This document shows positions 9,061 to 17,284 of a DNA stretch of 64,000 nucleotides, in pieces (position 1 is the stretch's first letter; every line of letters begins with the position of its first letter). Both the position numbers and the translations under genes were made by a program. Source of the stretch: Flavobacterium hungaricum (GTDB taxonomy: Bacteria > Bacteroidota > Bacteroidia > Flavobacteriales > Flavobacteriaceae); NCBI RefSeq assembly GCF_015182285.1, contig NZ_PRDM01000001.1, positions 1,717,888 to 1,781,887 on the forward strand, written 5' to 3'. Under the pieces are notes generated by a model, which was not told the origin of the DNA, did not search any database, and worked only from the letters and a program-made list of their open reading frames with translations.

Positions 9061-9217
9061 GAAATATTCTTACAATGCTATTTTGAGAATTTAATACTAG
9101 AAAAACACGGGATCTGATTCCTTAAAAATATAAAACGCACAGAAAACAAAGAATTCTGTAATCCTAAGAATACCACACTTAAAAAAAACTGCCTGATTTA
9201 TTTCAGGCAGTTTTTTT
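9061..9217 (+). ncRNA. Candidate small RNA, about 155 nt
   Basis: A strong promoter at 9021-9056 and a strong terminator hairpin at 9189-9217 enclose sequence without a plausible reading frame. Within it, TATTCTTA (9065-9072) is complementary over 8 of 8 bases to TAAGAATA (9165-9172), which would close a long, partly unpaired stem. A local hairpin can form from CAGAA and TTCTG near 9140-9158. A closed stem with a large bubble recalls 6S-type RNAs, but no family is assigned. The transcription start is estimated from the promoter. Confidence 0.5.
9189..9217 (+). terminator. Rho-independent terminator
   Basis: ACTGCCTGA pairs with TCAGGCAGT around a five-base loop, followed by a run of seven Ts and preceded by a run of As. 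It ends the candidate small RNA, and there is no coding gene for it to serve. Confidence 0.88.
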
Positions 9218-9280
9218 ATGTTTGAACTTCATTAAAGAACATTAACATTTCATTTAAATAATCTTCAAAGATATAATTAG

Positions 9281-9288
9281 TATTTTTG
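9281..9288 (+). promoter_or_regulatory. Promoter -7 element TATTTTTG
   Basis: Fits TAnnTTTG and lies 31 bases before the ATG at 9319. The in-frame TTG at 9286 is part of this element and so is unlikely to be the start codon. Confidence 0.6.
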
Positions 9289-9318
9289 AGGCACTTTCAA
9301 AAAATTGTAATTAAACCT

Positions 9319-11847
9319 ATGCGAAAAATTCCAGTAAAAATTCTTCTTTTATTTTTAATGAGTGTTTCTGTTTCATTTGCACAGCAGCCACAAAAACCGA
9401 ACTCTGTTGAAATTTATAATCAAATCAAAAAACTAAATTTCTTAGGCTCTGTTTTATACCTTGCCGCTCATCCTGACGATGAAAATACACGCTTAATTTC
9501 GTATTTAGCAAATGAAATGAATGCTAGAACTGGATATTTATCATTAACACGTGGTGACGGCGGCCAGAACTTAATTGGCCCCCAGCTTCGCGAACTGCTT
9601 GGTGTAATTAGGACTCAGGAATTAATTGAAGCCAGAAAAATAGACGGCGGTGAACAATTCTTTTCGCGTGCCAACGATTTTGGTTTTTCTAAAAATCCCG
9701 ATGAAACTCTTGAGATCTGGGACAAAGATAAAGTTCTTGCAGATGTGGTTTGGACCATTCGTAATTTTCAACCAGACATCATTATCAATCGTTTTGATCA
9801 CCGCTCGCCGGGTACTACGCACGGACATCATACGTCTTCGGCAATGTTGAGTGTAGAAAGTTTCAATCTGACCAACAATCCTAAAATTTATCCTGAACAA
9901 TTAAAATATGTAAAACCGTGGCAGGTAAAAAGACAGTTTTTTAATCCGTCCTGGTGGTTTTATGGAAGTCAGGAGAAATTTGATGCCGCTAATAAATCAA
10001 AATTTGTTAAACTGGAAACGGGAGTTTATTATACCGGAATCGGAAAATCAAATCAGGAAATTGCAGCTTTAAGCCGAAGCCGACACCAATCGCAGGGATT
10101 TGGAAGCACGGGAGTCCGCGGTTTAGAAACAGAATATTTGGAACTAATTAATGGCGAAAATCCAAAAGATCGTGATCAGTTATTTGACGGAATTGATACT
10201 TCTTGGAATCGTGTTAAAAACGGGAAACCGATCGGTGATTTAGTTTCAAAAATTATCGAAAAATACAATTTCAACAATCCTTCTGCCAGTATTCCCGATT
10301 TGATCAAAGTCTACACTATGATTGAAAATCTAGAAGACGATCATTGGAAAAAAATAAAATCGGAAGCAGTTAAAAATATCATTGCATCTGCATCTGGATT
10401 GTATCTTGAAGCTGTTGCAAATGAGCAGGAAGCAGTTCCTGGAAGCACTTTAAAACTGAGTCTTGAAGCTATTAACAGATGTAGTGTAGAAATGCAGTTA
10501 ACAAGCATTACGACGCTTCCGGATCAAAAAACAACTGTTCAAAACAGTACTCTCAAAAACAATAGTGATGAGAAAATAAATCTGGAAATTAAACTTCCTG
10601 AAAATTTAGAATATACGCAGCCCTATTGGTTGAAAGAAAAAGCGGCTGTTGGAATGTATACCGTTTCAAACCAGCAGCAGATCGGAATTGCAGATATTAT
10701 TAGACAGGTAAAAGTTGTTTTTAATGTAAAGATTAACGGCGTAGAGCTTCCGTTTGAGCGTACTGTGGTTTACAAATACAATGATGGCGTAAAAGGCGAA
10801 ATGTATAATTTCTTAGATATCGTTCCAGAAGTCACCACTTCAGTTTTAGAAAGAGTATTAATTTTTAGAGATACCAAAAGCAAAATGGTTCCTGTAAAAG
10901 TTCGTGCCGGAAAAGACAATGTGAGCGGTAATCTTCAGCTAGAATTGCCAAATAACTGGATTATTTCTCCTAAACAAATTCCGTTTGCATTAAGCAAAAA
11001 AGGAAATGAGCAGACTTTTTATTTTGAAGTTACACCGCCTGTAAATCCAGAAGAATCTACATTAAAAAGTATTGCTGTTGTAGATGAAAAACGTTTTGAT
11101 AAAGACGAAACGGTTATTGATTTTAACCATATTACCAAACAAATGGTTTTAAAAGCAGCCGAATCAAAAGCAATTCGTATTGATTTAAAAACAAACGGAG
11201 ATGCCGTAGCGTATATTATGGGTGCAGGTGACGAAGTTCCAGAAAGTCTTGCACAAATGGGGTATAAAGTTACCATTTTGAAACCCGAAGAAATTACTCC
11301 CGAAAAACTAGATTCTTTTAATGTTGTTATTACAGGAGTTCGTGCTTATAATACCGTAAACGCTTTGGCAAACAAACAGAACATTCTTTTCAATTTTGTG
11401 AAAAGCGGTAAAAATATGATCGTACAGTACAATACTTATGGAAAAACGGTTACCAGCCAGCTGGCGCCTTATCCATTAAAAATCTCTAATGATCGTGTGA
11501 CAGAAGAAAATGCAAAAGTTACTTTTTTAGCGCCAAATCATCCTGTTTTAAATACTCCAAACAAAATTTCAGCAAAAGATTTTGAAGGCTGGAAACAAGA
11601 GCAGGGATTGTATTATCCTAACGAATACGACGATGCCTTTACTCCTATTCTATCTTCTCACGATAAGGGAGAATCGGCTAAAAAAGGAGCTTTATTGGTA
11701 GCTCCATACGGCAAAGGATATTACATTTATACGGGTTTAAGCTTCTTTAGAGAATTACCAGAAGGTGTTTCGGGAGCTTATAGACTGTTATCAAACATGA
11801 TTTCGTTGAAACAGCCAATCGAGGCTAAACAAGATTTAAAGCAATAA
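9319..11847 (+). CDS. PIG-L family deacetylase with long C-terminal extension
   Basis: An exported protein of about 842 residues with a signal peptide (FLMSVSVSFAQQ). The N-terminal 230 residues form a LmbE/PIG-L zinc-dependent N-acetyl-sugar deacetylase: AAHPDDEN supplies the first metal ligands and catalytic Asp, and THGHHTSSAM supplies the later His. After this come a middle part with LQLELPNNWIISPKQ, which looks like a NEW3-type beta domain, and a C-terminal Rossmann-like part (AYIMGAGDEVPESLAQMGY, then FNVVITGVRAYN) resembling a class I amidotransferase-like fold without an obvious Cys-His pair. The start follows a promoter element. The likely substrate is an extracellular or periplasmic amino-sugar compound. 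Confidence 0.8.
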   Translation: MRKIPVKILLLFLMSVSVSFAQQPQKPNSVEIYNQIKKLNFLGSVLYLAAHPDDENTRLISYLANEMNARTGYLSLTRGDGGQNLIGPQLRELLGVIRTQELIEARKIDGGEQFFSRANDFGFSKNPDETLEIWDKDKVLADVVWTIRNFQPDIIINRFDHRSPGTTHGHHTSSAMLSVESFNLTNNPKIYPEQLKYVKPWQVKRQFFNPSWWFYGSQEKFDAANKSKFVKLETGVYYTGIGKSNQEIAALSRSRHQSQGFGSTGVRGLETEYLELINGENPKDRDQLFDGIDTSWNRVKNGKPIGDLVSKIIEKYNFNNPSASIPDLIKVYTMIENLEDDHWKKIKSEAVKNIIASASGLYLEAVANEQEAVPGSTLKLSLEAINRCSVEMQLTSITTLPDQKTTVQNSTLKNNSDEKINLEIKLPENLEYTQPYWLKEKAAVGMYTVSNQQQIGIADIIRQVKVVFNVKINGVELPFERTVVYKYNDGVKGEMYNFLDIVPEVTTSVLERVLIFRDTKSKMVPVKVRAGKDNVSGNLQLELPNNWIISPKQIPFALSKKGNEQTFYFEVTPPVNPEESTLKSIAVVDEKRFDKDETVIDFNHITKQMVLKAAESKAIRIDLKTNGDAVAYIMGAGDEVPESLAQMGYKVTILKPEEITPEKLDSFNVVITGVRAYNTVNALANKQNILFNFVKSGKNMIVQYNTYGKTVTSQLAPYPLKISNDRVTEENAKVTFLAPNHPVLNTPNKISAKDFEGWKQEQGLYYPNEYDDAFTPILSSHDKGESAKKGALLVAPYGKGYYIYTGLSFFRELPEGVSGAYRLLSNMISLKQPIEAKQDLKQ

Positions 11848-11849
11848 AA

Positions 11850-11957
11850 ATGGAAAACAAAAAACAAAAAAAATGGAAAAAAAGCTACACCTATGTTTTG
11901 GTAGCTAATGCTGTCTATATTGTTATTTTCTTCTTAATCATGCAATTATACTCCTAA
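11850..11957 (+). CDS. 35-residue single-pass membrane peptide
   Basis: A short frame, ATG to TAA, gives a basic N-terminus (MENKKQKKWKKSYTYV) followed by a hydrophobic helix (NAVYIVIFFLIMQLYS). It starts two bases after the PIG-L stop and ends three bases before the symporter ATG, so it fills the gap exactly and is translationally coupled on both sides. Small accessory peptides beside sodium/solute symporters are known in bacteria, but this one is not assigned to a named family. Position and composition support it being a real gene. Confidence 0.7.
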   Translation: MENKKQKKWKKSYTYVLVANAVYIVIFFLIMQLYS

Positions 11958-11960
11958 ATT

Positions 11961-13688
11961 ATGCAGTTATTTGATTGGATCGTACTTATCGTTACTCTTT
12001 TATTTATTGTTGGATATGGTTCCTGGAAAACGCGAGGCAGTAAAAATGTAGAAGATTTTATTTTAGGAAACAATGAAACTCCTTGGTATACCGTCGGGCT
12101 TTCTGTAATGGCAACACAGGCCAGCGCTATTACATTTTTGTCAACTCCTGGACAGGCGTATCACGACGGAATGGGATTTGTGCAATTCTATTTTGGTCTG
12201 CCAATTGCCATGATTGTGATCTGTGTAACCTTTATTCCGCTGTATCATAAAAGCAAAGTTTATACGGCTTACGAATTTTTAGAAAGGCGTTTTGATATTA
12301 AAACTCGTTCTCTTGCCGCTATTTTGTTTTTGGTGCAGCGAGGTTTAGGGACTGGGTTGACTATTTATGCTCCCGCTATTATTTTGTCTGCTTTATTAGG
12401 ATGGAATTTAACTATAATGAACATCATCATCGGTGTCATGGTGATTATTTATACTTTTTCGGGCGGAACAAAAGCGGTAAACGTAACCCAAAAACAACAG
12501 ATGTTTGTCATTATGTCGGGGATGTTTATTACTTTTTTCCTGATTCTGCACTATCTGCCAAACGATATGACTTTTAACAGCGCACTGCATATTGCCGGTG
12601 CCAATGATAAAATGAATATTGTCGATTTCTCTTTTAATCCAGAAGAAAAGTATACTTTTTGGAGCGGTATAACGGGTGGTTTTTTCTTAGCCCTCGCCTA
12701 TTTTGGTACCGATCAATCGCAGGTGGGGCGTTATCTGTCTGGAAAATCGGTAAAAGAAAGTCAGATGGGATTGATTATGAACGGACTTTTAAAAGTGCCG
12801 ATGCAGTTTTTTATTCTATTAACCGGAGTAATGGTTTTTGTGTTTTTTCAGTTTAATCCGGTTCCCTTAAATTTTAACCCGAACAATAAAATTATAATCG
12901 AAAAATCGGTTTACAAAGAAGAATATAAAGCTTTAGAAACAAAACTGACCAAACTTTCTGAAGATAAAAAAGTAATTAATCTGCTGTACATTGATCAGTT
13001 AAATCAAGATTATGACAACCCGATTTTGCGAAAAGAATTGGTCGCTTTATCAAATAAAGAAAAAGACCTGCGCGAAAAAGCAAAAGAAATCATATCAAAA
13101 GCAGACAGTAATACCGAAACCAACGATAAAGATTATGTCTTTTTTCATTTTATCCTGCATTATCTGCCCAAAGGTTTGATCGGACTTTTATTGGCCGTTA
13201 TCCTTTCTGCAGCCATGTCGTCTACAGCTTCGGGGCTTACCGCGCTTGCTTCTACAACGGCTATCGATATTTATAAGCGAAATTTGAAAACCGAAAAATC
13301 AGAGAAGCATTATTTGAACGCTACTAAATTTTTTACGCTTTTCTGGGGAATTATAGCGATACTTTTTGCCTGCATTGGTACTTTGTTTGAAAATTTGATT
13401 CAGCTGGTTAATATAATTGGTTCTATTTTTTACGGAACTGTTTTAGGAATTTTCCTTGTTGGATTTTATCTTAAACGTGTGCGTGCTAAATCTATGTTTA
13501 TAAGTGCAATTATTAGTCAGCTTACCATTTTTGTAATCTTTTATTTTATGATTTATACTCAGGAAAAACTAGGTTATTTATGGCTGAATTTTATCGGCGC
13601 CATTTTGACAATCGTTTTAGCGTTGTTGATCCAGATTTTATTTTTTAGGGGAAAACCTAATGATGAAAGCGAAATTGTTCTGGAATGA
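11961..13688 (+). CDS. Sodium/solute symporter (SSS family)
   Basis: A 575-residue inner-membrane transporter of the SSS family. The N-terminus DWIVLIVTLLFIVGYGSW and the DFILGNNETPWYTVGLSVMA segment are the standard first helices, and ALAYFGTDQSQVGRYLSGKS near residue 245 is the family signature. About 13 hydrophobic segments can be counted. A charged insertion of roughly 90 residues (about 300-392), rich in Lys and Glu, separates two late helices and is longer than in PutP. Nothing fixes the solute. The upstream deacetylase suggests a sugar derivative, which is inference from gene order only. It is coupled to the 35-residue peptide. Confidence 0.9.
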   Translation: MQLFDWIVLIVTLLFIVGYGSWKTRGSKNVEDFILGNNETPWYTVGLSVMATQASAITFLSTPGQAYHDGMGFVQFYFGLPIAMIVICVTFIPLYHKSKVYTAYEFLERRFDIKTRSLAAILFLVQRGLGTGLTIYAPAIILSALLGWNLTIMNIIIGVMVIIYTFSGGTKAVNVTQKQQMFVIMSGMFITFFLILHYLPNDMTFNSALHIAGANDKMNIVDFSFNPEEKYTFWSGITGGFFLALAYFGTDQSQVGRYLSGKSVKESQMGLIMNGLLKVPMQFFILLTGVMVFVFFQFNPVPLNFNPNNKIIIEKSVYKEEYKALETKLTKLSEDKKVINLLYIDQLNQDYDNPILRKELVALSNKEKDLREKAKEIISKADSNTETNDKDYVFFHFILHYLPKGLIGLLLAVILSAAMSSTASGLTALASTTAIDIYKRNLKTEKSEKHYLNATKFFTLFWGIIAILFACIGTLFENLIQLVNIIGSIFYGTVLGIFLVGFYLKRVRAKSMFISAIISQLTIFVIFYFMIYTQEKLGYLWLNFIGAILTIVLALLIQILFFRGKPNDESEIVLE

Positions 13689-13725
13689 TTTTAAACGGAT
13701 TATTTAAATTCTAAAACTTAAATAC

Positions 13726-13758
13726 ATCTTTGTCAAAATTTGAAACTTTGACAAAGAT
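13726..13758. repeat. 12-bp inverted repeat (ATCTTTGTCAAA)
   Basis: ATCTTTGTCAAA (13726-13737) and TTTGACAAAGAT (13747-13758) are perfect complements around a nine-base loop. The left arm, with one extra A, recurs at 35630-35642. No T-run follows, so this is not a typical terminator. Confidence 0.7.
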
Positions 13759-13777
13759 TCTTATTAATGGTAAATAC

Positions 13778-14107
13778 ATGAAATTAAAAAATTTAATTTT
13801 CTTCTATTCTTCATTTACACAAAAATCCGGGCGACCCGAGTTTGCGTTTTATGTAATTTTTAATATCACAGCCTATTATTTTGCTCTTAATTTATATCGT
13901 ACTTTAAATTTGGAGAATGAAAAAATTTTAAATTTATTTTATACTTGCCTAATTATTTTATTTACGTTTGTGCCAATGCAAGCTGTAATTTCTAGACGTT
14001 TACGAGATTTAAAAGCAAATCCTAATTTTATGCTTTTTTGTTTCATTCCAATTTTGAACTTTGCGTTTCTGGTATTTCTATTATTAGCAAAAAGTAAAAA
14101 TGACTAA
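13778..14107 (+). CDS. DUF805-like small membrane protein
   Basis: A protein of about 109 residues with four hydrophobic segments. The opening FFYSSFTQKSGRPEFAFYV matches the F-x-GR-x-x-R/E-F start of the DUF805 family, and SRRLRDLKANP near residue 75 matches its conserved RRLHD-like loop. Function is unknown for the family. The ATG at 13778 is preferred, because the in-frame TTG at 13730 lies inside a perfect inverted repeat. The stop overlaps the next gene by 8 bases. Confidence 0.6.
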   Translation: MKLKNLIFFYSSFTQKSGRPEFAFYVIFNITAYYFALNLYRTLNLENEKILNLFYTCLIILFTFVPMQAVISRRLRDLKANPNFMLFCFIPILNFAFLVFLLLAKSKND

Positions 14108-14588
14108 AATAATTATTTTCTCCATCTTACTTATTTCCACTTTTCAAATCAGGAGCCAGGAAGTTTCAGATACAGAAGAATTTGTAGATAATTCTATTTC
14201 TGCTCAGTTACAAACAAAGTGTTTTGAAAATCTAAATCAAGGAAATGAAATCCTCGAAAAATATCCTGCTTTAAAAAGTGTAAGATTTTGTTCTCTGTTA
14301 GAATGTATGTTTTTAATGGCTTACAAAGAAGAAGATATTCAAATTGCTGCCGAAAAAAGGTTAATAGGAATTGCGACGCAGTTATACCGAGAAGGAAATC
14401 CGGTGTATTTGTTTAGCGGAATGGATAGTTATCGCACTCAACAAGAGGAAAATTTAGATCTGACAGATGATAATCACCTAGTGTACATCAGTTACGGCGA
14501 TTGTGTTTCACCCAATTTTTTTCACAAGTCGGCAGAAATTGTAAATAAACAAACCCGTTTATTGATAAATCAAAATGCGGCTAAATAA
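14100..14588 (+). CDS. Exported hypothetical protein
   Basis: A 162-residue protein with a short signal peptide (MTKIIIFSILLISTFQIRSQ). The mature part is helical and contains several cysteines (KCFENLNQG, VRFCSLLEC, YGDCVSPN) that could form disulphides. No known family was recognised. It overlaps the DUF805-like gene by 8 bases, so the two are cotranscribed, and it is followed by the stem-loop repeat at 14597. Confidence 0.6.
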   Translation: MTKIIIFSILLISTFQIRSQEVSDTEEFVDNSISAQLQTKCFENLNQGNEILEKYPALKSVRFCSLLECMFLMAYKEEDIQIAAEKRLIGIATQLYREGNPVYLFSGMDSYRTQQEENLDLTDDNHLVYISYGDCVSPNFFHKSAEIVNKQTRLLINQNAAK

Positions 14589-14596
14589 TCCTGATG

Positions 14597-14680
14597 CCCT
14601 AGCCCTGATGGAAGCGGCATCCTTTTGTTTTTTTCTTTAAAAAACAAAAGATACAGCGGACAGCAGGATAAGCTTCCAAA
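14597..14680 (+). repeat. Stem-loop repeat, copy A (TCTTT-loop family)
   Basis: It begins CCCTAGCCCTGAT. The outer stem pairs GGAAGC (14610-14615) with GCTTCC (14672-14677). The inner stem pairs CTTTTGTTTTTT (14622-14633) with AAAAAACAAAAG (14639-14650) around loop TCTTT. The 3' arm reads GATACAGCGGACAGCAGGAT. Two further copies lie at 33181 and 35419 (minus). The rest of the gap to 14824 is AT-rich with no further feature seen. Confidence 0.8.
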
Positions 14681-14824
14681 AAATTAAAAAACTTATTTTT
14701 TCAATAAAAATTCTTTTAATTATTGTAGGTAAAAACACTATTTTAGTATTTCAGAAACCGATTATTTAAAACGACTGCTCTAATGGCAGATTTGTTTTAA
14801 TACTGATCCTTAACCAAATAGTAA

Positions 14825-15433
14825 ATGAAACTTCCTGCAGACATCGAAAAATTACTGCCTTTAGGCTACCTCTATCTTGTTGTATTGGGAATCTTAAAAG
14901 AGAGCTTTCATTATTATCAGTTAGGAATTAATATTTTGAATTATTCTTCGATAATGGATATTCTGATCAGCCCGATAGCGTATATCACTTCAAGTCCAAT
15001 TATCTTAATTACCATTATTGCAATGTTTGTTTTTCATTATTACCTTCCGGGTATTTTGCTCAAACATAAAATGAATAAATTTCTTCAAAAAATGCTGGAG
15101 CTAAAATCTACTGACGGTTTTACAATCGAGCAAGCTCAGACCTATTACAACGAAGTTGCGGTAAAAACATTGGCTATGACGCTACTGTCTTTTTTTATCG
15201 GTACAGGAATTGCGGGCGGTTATTTTACTCGTGAAAAAATTGAAGCCAATACTTTAAAATACGAGCACACCCTTGTCTTTAATGACGAAAAGTCAAAAAA
15301 AGTCAATATTCTCGGCACAAACAGTATGTATTATTTTTACATTTCAAAAGGGCAGAAAAATATCGAAATAGCTCCAATTGGTTCGATTAAAAATCTAGAA
15401 GTTGCCTGCAAATTAAAATATTTCACCAAGTAA
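14825..15433 (+). CDS. Hypothetical membrane protein
   Basis: A 202-residue protein with hydrophobic helices at about residues 10-27, 56-78 and 117-138. Between them is a basic and helical stretch (KMNKFLQKMLELKSTDGF), and after the last helix comes a soluble domain of about 65 residues ending VACKLKYFTK. No family was recognised. It is a single gene between repeat copy A and the four-helix-bundle gene, and the topology suggests a small domain on one side of the inner membrane. Confidence 0.55.
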   Translation: MKLPADIEKLLPLGYLYLVVLGILKESFHYYQLGINILNYSSIMDILISPIAYITSSPIILITIIAMFVFHYYLPGILLKHKMNKFLQKMLELKSTDGFTIEQAQTYYNEVAVKTLAMTLLSFFIGTGIAGGYFTREKIEANTLKYEHTLVFNDEKSKKVNILGTNSMYYFYISKGQKNIEIAPIGSIKNLEVACKLKYFTK

Positions 15434-15545
15434 CGCGGCCTGTACTATCATGGGGATCAAATTTTAAAAATAGGGCTTTTTTATTTTTTAAAATTTCAAA
15501 CTCAAAATCTCTATCTTTGATTAAGTTACTTTAAAATAAAGCTTT

Positions 15546-16175
15546 ATGAAAGATCAAAAAAGATACAGCAATAAAACCAAAGCGGCTTTTATATTATTGA
15601 TCGTAATGCTCATTATTTTACTTGGTAACTTTAATACGCTGCAGAATTCTAAAAATGTAAACGAAAATATCAATGCGATTTACAAAGACAGATTGGTCGT
15701 GGCACATTATATCTTTCAGTATTCTAAACAGCTGCATTTTATTAAATCGGAAGCTGAAAAACTAGATCTGAGCGACAACATCAAAAAAAATGAAATTGTG
15801 CACACACTTGATATCATTCACGATATCGATAATTTGTATGCTCAAACGGTACTCACAAATACAGAAAAGCAATATTTTGATACGTTTCTACTTTCCTGCA
15901 AAGAAATCAATACGCAAGTCGCCAATAAAAACTGGAACAAAATTGCATTTTCGAGCGGACAGGCTTTAAAAACTTTAGAATCATTATCGGAGATTCAGAT
16001 TAAAGAAGGAAAATCTAAACTTGCTGCCGCCAATGCGATGTATAACAGAAATAATAGTATTGGCCAGCTGCAAATCGCTTTACTGATTATTTTAGGAGGC
16101 ATTGTTTTTTATCTGCTGATTGTCAAGAAAATAAAAAAGACAGTCAAAATTCCTGAGCCGCCGAGTATGAATTAA
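15546..16175 (+). CDS. Four-helix-bundle sensor-like protein without output domain
   Basis: A 209-residue protein with an N-terminal helix (AAFILLIVMLIILLGNF) and a C-terminal helix (IALLIILGGIVFYLLIVKKI) enclosing about 140 helical residues. NVNENINAIYKDRLV matches the start of the 4HB_MCP_1 ligand-binding bundle of chemoreceptors. The usual HAMP and methyl-accepting or kinase domain is absent; the protein ends about 20 residues after the second helix in KTVKIPEPPSMN. It could be a stand-alone membrane sensor that signals through a partner, or a scaffold. No chemotaxis gene lies nearby. Confidence 0.65.
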   Translation: MKDQKRYSNKTKAAFILLIVMLIILLGNFNTLQNSKNVNENINAIYKDRLVVAHYIFQYSKQLHFIKSEAEKLDLSDNIKKNEIVHTLDIIHDIDNLYAQTVLTNTEKQYFDTFLLSCKEINTQVANKNWNKIAFSSGQALKTLESLSEIQIKEGKSKLAAANAMYNRNNSIGQLQIALLIILGGIVFYLLIVKKIKKTVKIPEPPSMN

Positions 16176-16278
16176 TAAATCTAAATTTCAAGAGGAAATT
16201 TCAATAAATAAAATCCAAATTCCGATTTGCAGCGCTTCGACTTCTTTCAAAATAGGATAAATGAGAAAATCCTTTGAA

Positions 16279-16301
16279 GATTTTGTTTGACAAACAAAAT
16301 C
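16279..16301. repeat. 11-bp near-palindrome
   Basis: GATTTTGTTTG and CAAACAAAATC are perfect complements with a single base between them. It lies in the convergent gap between the bundle protein and the DUF2911 gene, next to the minus-strand terminator. The flanks (about 16207-16233 and 16326-16362) hold inverted 7-base words of the ATTCCAA / TTGGAAT type. Confidence 0.5.
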
Positions 16302-16333
16302 AAAAAAAAAAATCCAAAACCCGAAGGTTTTGG
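16302..16333 (-). terminator. Terminator with UUCG loop for DUF2911 gene
   Basis: On the minus strand, CCAAAACC and GGTTTTGG pair around a TTCG tetraloop closed by C-G, followed by ten or more Ts. It lies about 40 bases after the DUF2911 stop. Confidence 0.88.
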
Positions 16334-16373
16334 AATTTGTAATTTTTATTTTGGAATTTAATAATTCGAAAGA

Positions 16374-17216
16374 TTATCTACTCCATTCAGCAATGCTGTC
16401 CTTGTTTAATTTTACGTAATCTGCGTTGTTTGCTGCTTCTGCCGATGCCAAAGAAGCTTTTGCTGTTTCAAGAGCTCCTTTTTTATCACCTTGTTTGGCT
16501 TGGATCAACGATTTTAATCTTGTTACGTAGTATGGTTTGTCTGTACTCATATCTAGCGCTTTGTCTACGTAAACTCTTGCTGTTTCTATGTTTCCGTTTG
16601 ATTGAAATAAATATTGAGAAGCAGCATAATAATCGTTCCAGCTTGGTCCTGCCAATGTTTTTTCGATACTTGCAGTAGCCGTTTTTGCAGTTGGAACTTC
16701 AAATTTTAAAGCCACATGAGAGTTTTCCCAAGCCATTTCTAAATAACCGAAATTCGGATCTAAAGTATTGATTCCGATTGTAAAAGTTTCAACTGGCGTT
16801 GGCAATGCGTCTTCTTTTACAGTTGTTTTTAACACTACATAAGACTCGTTCCAGTTTTCTGGCAATCCCCAATTATCTGTAGAAAGGTAAAAAATCACAT
16901 CCCAGCTTTCAATTCTCGGCACTGTGTAAATTGCATATTTTCCTTTCTTTAATGTTTTTCCGTCGATAACTACATCATCGCTAAAATTGATGATTGTATT
17001 TTCGTTTGCTCCTGTTCTCCATAATTTTCCAAACGGAACTAAATTTCCGAAAACAGCTCTTCCTCTGGCTCCTGGTCTAGAATAGGTTACTTCTACATCA
17101 GTTAAACCAACGGTTTGTTTTATATATCCTTTTGGACTAGACTGTGGTGTTTTTACTTGTGCATCTGCTGCTAATGGCGCTATAATCAATGCTAACGCAA
17201 TAAGTAGTTTTTTCAT
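16374..17216 (-). CDS. DUF2911 family exported protein
   Basis: A protein of about 280 residues with a signal peptide (LLIALALIIAPLAADAQ). The DUF2911 domain occupies about residues 20-190: SSPKGYIKQTVGLTDVEV, YSRPGARGRAVFG, KLWRTGANENT and KGKYAIYTVP are conserved blocks of this family. The last 90 residues look like tetratricopeptide helices (ARVYVDKALDMSTDKPYY). The molecular role of the family is not known. The ATG at 17216 is chosen because it starts a clean signal peptide and follows a promoter at 17238-17266; a longer frame from 17288 would run through that promoter. Confidence 0.85.
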   Translation of the reverse strand: MKKLLIALALIIAPLAADAQVKTPQSSPKGYIKQTVGLTDVEVTYSRPGARGRAVFGNLVPFGKLWRTGANENTIINFSDDVVIDGKTLKKGKYAIYTVPRIESWDVIFYLSTDNWGLPENWNESYVVLKTTVKEDALPTPVETFTIGINTLDPNFGYLEMAWENSHVALKFEVPTAKTATASIEKTLAGPSWNDYYAASQYLFQSNGNIETARVYVDKALDMSTDKPYYVTRLKSLIQAKQGDKKGALETAKASLASAEAANNADYVKLNKDSIAEWSR

Positions 17217-17237
17217 TCTTCGTTTTTTTTGTTTGTT

Positions 17238-17266
17238 CAAATTTACAAATTCAATTAGGGAACAAA
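17238..17266 (-). promoter_or_regulatory. Promoter of DUF2911 gene
   Basis: On the minus strand, TTTG (17263-17266), a 17-base spacer and TAAATTTG (17238-17245) match both elements of the Bacteroidota housekeeping promoter. It lies 22 bases before the ATG. Confidence 0.75.
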
Positions 17267-17284
17267 TGTTAAATATTACATAAT

